The translations under genes were made by a program, and so were the position numbers. From positions 248,001 to 312,000 of the forward strand of contig KV748178.1 of assembly GCA_001692895.1 (NCBI GenBank): a stretch of DNA of 64,000 bases. Direction: 5' to 3'. This DNA comes from Cenococcum geophilum 1.58 (Eukaryota; Ascomycota; Dothideomycetes; Gloniales; Gloniaceae). Below the pieces are notes generated by a model. It worked only from the letters and a program-made list of their open reading frames with translations. It was not told where the DNA came from and did no database searches. Shown piece after piece: positions 11,918-20,884 of the stretch (within the stretch, counting starts at the first letter, position 1; every line of letters begins with the position of its first letter).

Positions 11918-12880
11918 TTATAAACTGCAATGTATTACAAAACCTACCTTAAGTACAATAAGATCGAGTAAAATAAGATTGTCCTGTCCGTTATTAAAAA
12001 GGCATATAATAAGGCATACAATTGAACTTATAAAGGTGAAAAGCTCCGTAGCAATTAAAAGTAAAAGCACAACTTCATTTGCAGATAGAAAGGGATGTGT
12101 ACAGTCATTCTCCTTGCACTCTTTTACACGCTCTTTAGTCAAATAGCGAGCCTACCTTAGCTTATGCACAAAGAATAAAATAAACGTGGTTTCAATAGTT
12201 GATAATACCAATCGCAAAATATAGGGTACTAAAGGGTTTAGCCTGTGCAAAATATTAGCCTCCACTATAATATATTCTTCATCACGTACTATTTAAAACC
12301 CATTATTAAACCTACACTAATAGATGCCGTTAAGCTTGGGATAACAAGTATTGGAACTTTATACCTCCCCAAAAAGCAATTGAAAAGCGCGATCTCCTTT
12401 GTAAACTATTATAAAAATTAGTATATATATGTGACAGTATAGCAGGGAATTAACATTATAGTTAAGTAGCTATTGGAATGCAGAGCCCACCAAGGCTTGG
12501 AGAGCCATTAGATTCTAAAGGCCAGCAATCTTAGCAGACGGTTTAAATACAGTAAATATAGAGGCTGCTAGTCTAAGGTAGACTAAAATTATATATAGAA
12601 GGAGAGCAACAAGAGATACCCAACGTATAGGGTTGGTCGTGGATCGAGCATAATGGGCAGCCCAATATGCAACCCAAATGCAGCACAAAATTGAGGATAT
12701 TAAGAGCGCCAATGGAATAGAAGCAAAGAGAGTGTGTATCCTTAAAAAGGAGACTAGTGCAACAAGGCAACTAGGGCAAAAAGCGGCCGTAAGGCAACGA
12801 GTAGATCAAAGGCGAACTTGTATTCTCAGCTTCGCATCGGGCGTAATGAGGTCTATATCATCAAGTCTCCCTAAAGAACA
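11918..12880 (-). pseudogene. Multi-membrane-span protein relic
   Basis: Read on the minus strand with TAA/TAG treated as decayed codons. Near 12712-12515 there are hydrophobic spans (ALLISSILCCIWVAYWAAHY, VSLVALLLYIILVYLRLAAS), then KPSAKIAGL and NLMALQALVGSAF. Further spans follow between 12430 and 11920, including VVLLLLIATELFTFISSIVC. About six to seven spans can be drawn, with polar loops (TKERVKECKENDC) between them, which suggests an integral membrane protein. I cannot name the family. Several TAA/TAG codons and at least one frame change, perhaps an intron, separate the pieces. A more mutated copy lies at 33990-34930. It converges with the Myb gene. Confidence 0.5.
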
Positions 12881-12900
12881 TTAAGATGTGCAATATGGTC

Positions 12901-13216
12901 AGGCTTTACAGCCTTAAGTTATATAGAAGTCCAGGCCACCCGTTTAGCCCGTCGTAGGGCTTGTTAATCATTATAAGGCTACCCCCATAATATCGCACGT
13001 GACGGTATACTCTAAGTCGACGGCGTTATATACTAAATCTGGCGCCAGCTAAGTGCGGCAGGTATTTCGCGGATTCTCATTTAGCCAGAAAAACCGGTCT
13101 ATTTAACTCAGGAACGGGGAAAGTAGAAGCCCCGTTAGAACTAATGCGATTCTAGTAGAAAGTAGTGAGGATAAGCAACTATATTTTGGCAAGGTGGAGA
13201 TAGCTAATCTCTATAA
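12901..13216. other. AT-rich stretch, nothing recognised
   Basis: RIP-like sequence between the duplicated segment and a pair of hairpin elements. No gene or repeat family recognised. Confidence 0.4.
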
Positions 13217-13285
13217 GGACGCTAACCAAAAATAACCTGTTTCGTTGCATTCTGCAACAAAACAGGTTATTTTTAGTTAGCGTCC
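13217..13285. repeat. Hairpin MITE, copy 1 (near-perfect palindrome)
   Basis: A 69-bp palindrome. It starts GGACGCTAACCAAAAATAAC and ends with the near-exact complement; the loop is around TTGCATTCTGCAA. Only one arm position differs (C in one arm, not matched in the other). It has no coding capacity. Confidence 0.9.
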
Positions 13286-13336
13286 TTTTAAAAGTTTAAT
13301 AGCCCGGAACTCCCCATTACCCTTAGCCCTTACTAA

Positions 13337-13404
13337 AGATGCTAACTAAGAATGACTTATTTATTGCATTCTGCAATAAAACAGGACATTTTTAGTTAGC
13401 GTCC
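13337..13404. repeat. Hairpin MITE, copy 2
   Basis: A second copy about 120 bp downstream of the first. It has the same ends, but its left arm is degraded by transitions (GATGCTAACTAAGAATGAC). The flank that follows both copies (AGTTTAAT, GCCCGGAACTCCC) is also duplicated, so the whole 120-bp unit was tandemly duplicated. Confidence 0.85.
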
Positions 13405-13797
13405 TTTTAGAAGTTTAATGGCCCGGAACTCCCTATCATCCTTCTCTAACCCTTACTGCCTTTTGCATATCTTAATGCTATGGCTCCACACCTACAGGAA
13501 CACATAGGCTTAATCATTAAAGAATTCTTACAGCTCTCTTAGAGAATTAGCCCGATCCGTCCCATAAGTCAAATTTCCTTTATATACACTTAGACGTATC
13601 TAAAACTTACAGTCACTATTGGATCATATTACAAGGATTGCACATTCGCTGCGGTATAGAGATGGGGTTGCGAGGCTTAACGTTCTTAAGGCATCCTTAT
13701 CAAAACTCGTAGAAAAACGGATATGCCCACCTAAGGATAAGGCCCCTTAACTAAAGAGCAATACTTTTTGAGCCTTGCTAAGCCTACTACCTTTAGG
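13405..13797. other. AT-rich stretch, nothing recognised
   Basis: Includes the duplicated flank of the hairpin element up to about 13455. A short frame opens with an ATG near 13480 but decays after about 20 codons. Confidence 0.35.
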
Positions 13798-13912
13798 TGC
13801 TTCTCAAGCCTCACTAGAGGCCTCTAAAGCCTTACTACCTTAACTAGATGCTTCTTAAGCCTTGCTAGGGAGCGAGGCTTCTAAAGCCCTACTAGAGAGC
13901 GAGGCTTTTTTA
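13798..13912. repeat. Imperfect minisatellite
   Basis: Degenerate tandem repeats of roughly 30-36 bp built around AAGCCTT.CTA and GAGCGAGGCTT. They run directly into the open frame that begins at 13862. Confidence 0.6.
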
Positions 13913-14164
13913 GCCTTACCAAAGGATATTCAAGACAAGGTACTCTTGGATAGAAGCACTAAGCAACTGGCTTTTCAATTCTTTTTATCGTTTGCGATCA
14001 AGACTAGTCAAAAGCTCCCAAAAAAATGTGTTACGTTTGCGACCAAAAAGCTCCCAGAAAAATATATTACGCAACTTGTAAAACTTATCTCACCAATTTC
14101 ATCCCAAGATTTTACAAGTTTTAGTCGTTATTGTTCAAAAGGAGGATCGCCCTTACAATTTTAG
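13862..14164 (+). CDS. Hypothetical open frame, 100 codons
   Basis: An uninterrupted ATG-to-TAG frame in otherwise stop-rich DNA. Its start lies inside the minisatellite, so the first residues are repetitive (SEASKALLESEA). The rest is Lys-rich and helical-looking (LPKDIQDKVLL, TKQLAFQFFLSF). Frames at 14288-14476 and 14413-14697 continue open in other phases and could be later exons of one decayed gene. No family recognised. Confidence 0.3.
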   Translation: MLGSEASKALLESEAFLALPKDIQDKVLLDRSTKQLAFQFFLSFAIKTSQKLPKKCVTFATKKLPEKYITQLVKLISPISSQDFTSFSRYCSKGGSPLQF

Positions 14165-14699
14165 GGTATATATCCTAGCCTTCTAGGACAGAATGTTAAG
14201 AATATAATTAACTTTCTTTGTTCTTATATTACTAAAGAAGATCAAAATTACCCAATACGTCGCAGAATCCTTCTCGGTCTCCTGTTAATGGCAATAGATA
14301 CTAAAGAGGCTCGATTAAAATCGAAAAATGGTAGGCATAGTCGGTTTAAAACACGAGCACGTTCTACATATAATAATAACGGGGTTAAGGAAAAGGATAT
14401 CGCTGGTCAAAGATGGAGGCGTTTAAAACGTGGATTAATTTTAGCCTTTGGGAATTCTCAAAACGCGACGGTGTGAGTTCTTACTCATTTCTACTAACTT
14501 TAGCATTGCTAACAAATAATAGTATAGAGAGGGATATGACTGGGGATGAATTTGACGCGCTTAATACGTGGACCGCGACGCCGAATTGCGCAGGGCTGAG
14601 ACGTCTTTCCCCTATAGTAAAAGGGCTAGAGGTATCATTTCTAGTTTACATTATGACTAGGAAGACTAAAAGTTTAGGTAAAGTCTATATTTACTAGCA
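14165..14699. other. Stretch with overlapping open frames, no family assigned
   Basis: Two overlapping plus-strand frames (14288-14476, 14413-14697). One reads RRLKRGLILAFGNSQNATV, the other EFDALNTWTATPNCAGLRRL. They are less stop-ridden than the surroundings. They may be exons of the same relic as the 39-residue repeat gene that follows, but I could not join them by a convincing intron. Confidence 0.3.
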
Positions 14700-15941
14700 T
14701 TTAATTTGCTTACAATTTCGCAGTCTAGGTATAGCTCTTCTAGATTCCAGCGGAAGAAAAGTCTAATAAACGCAAGACGTGTGACACTGACAGCGAGGCC
14801 TCGTTATAAATAGCGAATAAAAAAGTCTGTTTAGGGAGCTGGTATAGTAAATACTTCTAAATAGGATGGCACTACTAGAAGGTGCTAACGGTTGGAAGAT
14901 ATATTTCAGCAGACGATAAAGATGCTTTATAAAAATCCCCTATTAGATTCTCCCGCCAATGAATTAAAGCGTGCTACCCCTTTAGCGGACGTTAACAGCC
15001 GTTATTTAGACCTGTACACTAATTCAGGCCTGTCCACCAACTTAGCCCTTAACCTACAATCACTATCCCCCCTACAATTACTATCCCCGGTAGACAGGTC
15101 TATAGACCCAAAGAATTCCAATAAGCGGTGTGAGTATTAGGCGGGTTCTAAAAATATGCTAAATAGTTTTTAACTAGCTCCTAGAATGGATTATAGAAGT
15201 TAAAGTACTGGGCAAACTAAGGCATATATAGCCAGTGGTAAGTATATTCATATTGTAAAGGTCGAACGATTTTATTAATATAGCGTAGAAAAAAATGGGT
15301 TTAGTAAAGGCGCGAACCCTATTCCCATTCCTACCTCTTAATAACACGGTTCAAGACAGGGAGATCCAGAAGTAGGTTCACGCACTATAGCGAACCCCCA
15401 CATATCCGATAGTTAAGAAAATACTAAACAGAGCTACCCAAATCTCGCGGATAACTTTGATAAAGTCAGCTCCGGATTTGTAATAGGTTATCTGGATAAC
15501 AGTTTAACGGAACAAGCCTTCCCTAATGGGCAAGAAAATACTAGACAGAGCTACCCAAATTTTACGGATAACTTTAATAAAGTTAGCTCCGGATTTGCAA
15601 TAAGTTATCTAGATAACAGTTTAACGAGACAAGCCTTCCCTAATAGGCAAGAAAATACTGGACAGAGCTACCCGAATCTCGCGGATAACTTTAATAAAGT
15701 CGGCTCTGGATTTATAATGGGTTATCTAAATAACAGTTTAACGGAACAAGCCTTCCCTAATGGGCAAGAAAATACTAGACAGAGCTACCCGAATCTCGCG
15801 GATAACTTTAATATAGTCGGCTCTAAATTGGCGGATAACTTTAATAAAGCCAACTCTGGATTCGCGAATGAAGATAGTATTAAGACGCTTGGTCTCTTAC
15901 GGGCGGAATATTTAATAATGTTTTACGGAGTAACTAGTTAA
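14700..15941 (+). pseudogene. Relic of a protein with 39-residue tandem repeats
   Basis: One continuous frame, interrupted only by TAA/TAG codons. It starts with a basic region (RFQRKKSLINARRV, RPRYK.RIKKS) near 14750-14840, then LEDIFQQTIKMLYKNPLLDS and a Ser/Leu-rich part to 15140. After a decayed linker come about four copies of a 39-residue unit containing SYPNLADNFNKV.SGF, GYLDNSLTEQAFPNGQENT and variants. The frame ends in LLRAEYLIMFYGVTS and a TAA at 15939. From 15430 to the end there is no stop, so the repeat part is coding-compatible throughout. No family recognised; a surface or structural protein, or an element-encoded protein, are equally possible. Confidence 0.5.
15415..15865 (+). 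repeat. 117-bp tandem repeat, about 3.8 units, in frame
   Basis: Units begin at 15415, 15532, 15649 and 15766, exactly 117 bp (39 codons) apart, each with AAGAAAATACTAGACAGAGC or a one- or two-base variant. Variation between units is mostly transitions. The last unit is rearranged, with a partial internal duplication of the GCGGATAACTTTAATA part. Confidence 0.95.
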
Positions 15942-18274
15942 ATCGCACAAAGCGGGTAACTTAATTTACGCCGGTTTCTTAAACTATTCCTATTTAACGG
16001 GCCAGTATACAACTACGAATTCAACGCCACTGCTGATAAACACCGCATTATTAGGTTTATAGTAAACCATTATTCCATAGGGAAAGGATAGATTTGTCTT
16101 CCCATCCGAAATATACGGAGGGGGAAATCTATCCGGAACCCTAATACAGAGAAGCAGCCGTTTATGCCCGCCAGTTAACCATCCTCCCCCTTAAGGATCT
16201 TTTAGTCTAACTATAGCGCACAACTTTCGCGCCTGGTTTTATTAGTATAAGGTATTAAATATCTCACAAAAAAAATGCCTACGGCTGAAAACTGCCTACT
16301 TACTTTGTCACGTAAGGGGCTAATTTCCTCTTCTAATTTAGTGCTTACACACTAATCGAAAAATTTTAACTCGGCAGCCGGTTGGTATTTTCCGTTCTTT
16401 ATAAGCCATACATCTAGATTTTCTACCATATCTTCCGCCTCTTTGCTAAGCGCTACCTTATCTAAGTATTTCGGCATTAGGGGTATGGCGGATGACGTAA
16501 ATTATATAGGATCGTAAAGGCGCTTAAGATCTATATTAGAGTAGATATACCTACGTAGAACAGTTTCTTAGCGCTAGTCTTAGTATAGGGGGTGTTAAAG
16601 CCTTACGGAAATACCTCTTCTAAAGTATTAGGGCCGGACGCAAGATATAGGCAAAATTTGTTGCTGCCACTAAGGGCGTTTTAGGCAGTTGTTTAAAAGG
16701 CGTTAGGGGCATTTTGGGCGTTGTTTGGAGGGGTATTTTAGGCAGTCTTTAGCGGGGCTCAGCTAAACCACGTAACTTACTTTCTTAATGCTTGGTATTC
16801 CGGTAAGCCGCAACATGCAAGACATTACTTTATACATCTTTCTGAAACTATTAAGCTACCTTTAACTTCTAGTTTTAATAGGCCGCCTAGCGTCTTTGTT
16901 TGTGCACGTCCTTCCATCCGTCTAGCAACTTAGTTAAAACCTATGTAATGCCCTTTGCCATACTAACGGACGTATAAAAGACCACTTTAGATAGTATGGG
17001 ATGTTTATAGGTATCAGCAGGTGTAGAAAAGTGCGGGCTATATCCCTTAAACCCGCCGGCGTCCTACCGGAAGCTGGCCCGTACTTAAACGCCTAGTTAA
17101 AAGGTTAAAGTTCCTATAGAGCAAATTGACCAGAAGCTCGCCAACCTTAAATTAACTTACGCAGCTTAAATAGAATGGGGTATGTTATATGCAGCAACTT
17201 CCAAAGACGGCCAGGCTATAGAGTTCGCCTAAAAGGATGCTAATATAGTGAATGGGGGGCATTATCGGAGACGTATTTAGCTACCGAGTGGGGCTGATAA
17301 GGTGACGTTAGGTCTTTATATCCAGCTATAACGAAATCTATATATTAAATAGATGATCAAGTTTTTTAACGTCTAAAGATCTCTCTGCTTAACTAAAACT
17401 ATTTATTAAAGGAAGATACTATAATGCCCTTAGATCCATATCTTTAGGGGTAATTATAGTTAGTAATAACAGGTAAGAACTTTAACAATCCTTCGCCACT
17501 AAAAAAAGATAAAAAGAAAGGCCAGAAGTGACGGGAGAAGTATAGCCAAAAACAAAGCCAGCAGGAAACCTATATAATATTTCGGTTGGTACTTCCACAG
17601 TTTTTATAGAAAACCACTTCTTAGACGCCAAATAATGCGTATCTATAGTACCTGCAGAATCCTAATAATAAAAAAGTTCTTAAAAGCAAGATCAAACATA
17701 TAATAAAATATATGCCAATGTACTTTCTTACGGGTTAAGAAATACCCTATAGTAAATTTATAAAGATCTAATTGGAACCTAGAATAATGCCAATGAAAAT
17801 CAAAGGCTATCTCTAGGAGCGCCAGATGGTTAAGTTAATTTAACCTTTTATATATAACTCTGCTAATAACATCAAGTACCATTTCGTCGGGTTTAACTTA
17901 GTCAGCTATTATTAACCTTAAAAGTTCCTAATTTAGCTAGTTTAGTAAAAGGCTTTCTATAATCCGGGTGCCGACTAGGGCTAAAAGCTTTTAACCCTTT
18001 ATAACTGCCAGTTTTATAGAGACTGGTATAGGTACCTTAAGGACTTTGTTAATAAATAAGTAGGTGCTATTTTCGCCTAATACGTCTTAGATGGCTAGTA
18101 GATATTCAAGCAATAAGCAGGCATTGTGCTTACTTAATAATCTAGTGTTAATATTTCTAAAAGCTAAGCGGGTATTATCTTTACTCCAGAATTTCCGTTT
18201 AATTTAAGGCACTTTCTTTAGCACGCCTAGTAAAACCTTATTATCGGCTTTAAACTTAACGGGGTTTTCTTCAT
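15942..18274. other. RIP-mutated DNA, no gene recognised; holds one arm of a distant inverted repeat
   Basis: Dense TAA/TAG in all frames. The part 17750-18100 matches 30030-30360 in inverted orientation. Read from the other copy on the plus strand it gives ILDVLGENSTCLFINKVLKV, so it may be a protein-coding repeat. I could not classify it. Confidence 0.45.
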
Positions 18275-18345
18275 CCAAAGAACAATAGGATTCTCCATTT
18301 AAAGAACACTAAGACTCTCCATCTAAAGAATCTTTATAGTCCGTT
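18275..18345. repeat. 24-bp tandem repeat, about three units
   Basis: Three units of the type GATTCTCCATTTAAAGAACA with transitional differences. They lie just before the first piece of repeat E. Confidence 0.6.
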
Positions 18346-18549
18346 ATTGGGTCGTGCTTATACAAAAGTTCGGCTGGGTCTGCTATTTAGGAGCTTAATT
18401 AGTTTAAAGGGCCAAAGGGTCAAAAAGTAGTGCGTTCTTAATTACTTAGTAGAGAAGTAGCTATAATTAATAATACTACGGTAGGGTTTAGAGTGTTTAA
18501 GGTAAAACTACTTTAAATAAGATAATGCCGGAGCTGCTTATAGCTCCCA

Positions 18550-19930
18550 TTTTATATTCCCTAAAAGTGGCTACCTTCCAATTATAAACCTAGTTATTGC
18601 CTAGAGGGAGAATATAATAGTATACGCCACTATTACAGGGATTTCATCCTTACTCTAAGCTGGAGGAGTGGCGGCGGTGGGGACAACGGTGGGGGCGACG
18701 TTAAGAGACTAAAGAAGCTAAGAGAGGATAGTACCTTAGTAATATACACACGCTGAAGAGCCAATACTAAGTTATTAGGGCGACAACGATTCCAATTAGT
18801 GCCCACACTTAACTGGCAAATTGTAGTGGAGTTTTCCGGAGGTAGAAAAATGAGAACTACGCCTCTTAGATTTATTGGCATTATGCCTTACCATATATTT
18901 ACACTATACGCATAACTAGCATTAGTCTCTGGCCCATATATAGACGCACTAAATAAATGCTAGATTAGCTTTTAAGTTTCATAAAGGTAGATCCTAGGCG
19001 GTTTATAATGACTTAAGACACTAACGAATATATATTAGTAATTAAGGGGCTTATTACCGATATTAAGCGGGTTATTATATACGAATACAACCATTGCGCT
19101 TTAAAGTCATGTCTATACAAGCAAGCATAAGGCAAGACCATTGCCCTCTCTACTATAAGAAGCTCTCCTCGCGAAAATCAACATTCCACACCATTTCTCT
19201 TATCCGTATAGCGCGCCGCACGTTGTTAGCGAGCCCGCTAGTGCCGCACACACTTACGTAGGCGGCGCTAACGCCCTCCTATATCTTCTAGTCGATAAGC
19301 GCCTAGATATTAGGTTTGCCAAAAAACATCTAGACGAAAGAGCTAGGCGAGTAGATCTCCTTAGTGGAGCGTAGACGGGTAACGAAAAGGAGGATCTTAA
19401 ATATATTACAACGGCGTGGCATAGAGAGAATGGTTGTTATCCATAAACGGATCTATTTAAGATGCTTAGGAGACTGGATAATCCAAACAAGCGTAAGTTG
19501 GCGGGTTATAGTGGTGGCGTTAGCGAAGCCGGCAACGATATCCTGTATGTACGGCACTTAGTATGTAATACTAGTGGCCCAAAGCACGACAATGCCATAA
19601 GATATAAGGTTTTCGCCGCCTAATTAATAGGAGTTAGTCACACGTTTCACTTTTTGCGGTATATAAAATCTTTTCTAAATATTATAATAGAGCAGGGCGA
19701 GCTTACCGTATAGCCCTTTAATTAATGCAGAGGTGGTAAATTTGCCAGCTAGTAAGATATCAGCCTTTTTAAATAGTCTCTTAGTGAAACCAGTGCGACG
19801 GCGGATAATTATAGAGATACTTGTCTTACGCATTTCTAGGATATCCTAGCGGTTTATAGCCAGCCCTTTCTCTTCATTAAGGCTCTCCTCCTCGTCGCTC
19901 TAGATGGGCGAGAATGGATAAATAAGGATT
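18550..19930 (+). repeat. Repeat E, piece 1 (plus orientation)
   Basis: Matches 49740-51230 in the same orientation and about 22.7-23.66 kb in the opposite orientation. Shared landmarks: GAGACTAAAGAAGCTAAGAG near 18703, ACGATTCCAATTAGTGCCCA near 18785, and a GC-richer part near 19215-19300 with GCGCGCCGCA and GGCGGCGCTAACGCCCTC. No recognisable protein domain could be read on either strand. Three copies of several kb are what would be expected of a mobile element, but the class is unknown. Confidence 0.7.
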
Positions 19931-20549
19931 AGGAGGCTTGGCGAATACTTATATAATTGTAGGAGTAGCTTAATCGTGGGGAGATTGTGGATGGCACCAT
20001 CTACTTAATAATACTTATATTAGGTTAGCGTAAACACAATAGGACTTTTCTTATAGTTTGCTGCTCGCGCTTACCTAGGTAAGACTTAAAGCGACTTTTC
20101 GCGGCCGCTATTTTTCACCATAGCCATTTTCAAGAGGTTGCTAAATTATAAGGACACGAAATATTGCGGGTGTTGATATTATTTTTTAAAATTAGCAAGC
20201 CGTTCTTCGCCCTTTCGTTAAGATAATCCAGCCAGCTCTAAGGTCAGCACTTCAGCCATAATTTTCGTACTGCGCTAAGTTTTGTTCCATAGTGCTCCAC
20301 AGGTACTCTTTTCAAAAGTGCTGCGAAAATCAAAATTAAGCGAGCCTCCTGCCCGTATGCGCTTGCTTTATAAAAATGCTTCTATAACTACTAAAAATAA
20401 GTCTTATTTTATAAAACTAGTAAATAAAACTATAAAATAAATACTGCTTTATAATTTTAAATGCGTAGCAGCTTAGTAAATAACGTAGTTATAAAATTTT
20501 AGGTAGTAAAGCGTTAAGTTAAGTACGATACCTCTATTAAAATAATATA

Positions 20550-20678
20550 CCCCCTATAGCCCCACTAATATAGCTCTATATTTTATAAATAAAGGCTTAT
20601 TTAATAGCCTTAGAATAGAGCTATAAAATAGGCCTCTATTTATAAAATATANAGCTATATTAGTGGGGCTATAGGGGG
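20550..20678. repeat. Nested hairpin 1 inside the palindrome
   Basis: A 129-bp palindrome with ends CCCCCTATAGCCCCACTAAT and complement. One base in the right arm, at 20652, is N. The same hairpin recurs at 20756-20884. Confidence 0.9.
20652..20652. other. Ambiguous base (N)
   Basis: The only N noticed in the window. It falls in the arm of a hairpin, where sequencing or assembly commonly fails. Confidence 0.95.
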
Positions 20679-20755
20679 TGCTTATTTCTAAGAATAGAGG
20701 GGTTGGATTAGTTAGCGCAGAGCCTTAATTTAAGTTCTATAGCCGTTGCAAAGCA

Positions 20756-20884
20756 CCCCCTATAGCCCTACTAATATAGCTCTATATTTTATAAATAAAG
20801 GCTTATTTTATAGTCCTAGAATAGAGCTATAAAATAGGCCTCTATTTATAAAATATAAAGCTATATTAATAGGGCTATAGGGGG
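20756..20884. repeat. Nested hairpin 2 inside the palindrome
   Basis: A second 129-bp copy of the hairpin (CCCCCTATAGCCCTACTAAT and complement), separated from the first by 77 bp of unique sequence. Its ends carry a T or A where copy 1 has C or G. Confidence 0.9.

Larger units (their letters stand above)
10430..12900 (+). repeat. Segmental duplication D, copy 1
   Basis: The whole stretch, Myb gene plus convergent membrane-protein gene and the DNA between, matches 32870-34930 in the same order and orientation. The differences are mostly G to A and C to T in the second copy. The Myb portion also matches 48090-48665. No terminal repeats or target duplications were recognised at its edges, so it could be a segmental duplication or part of a larger element. 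Confidence 0.8.
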
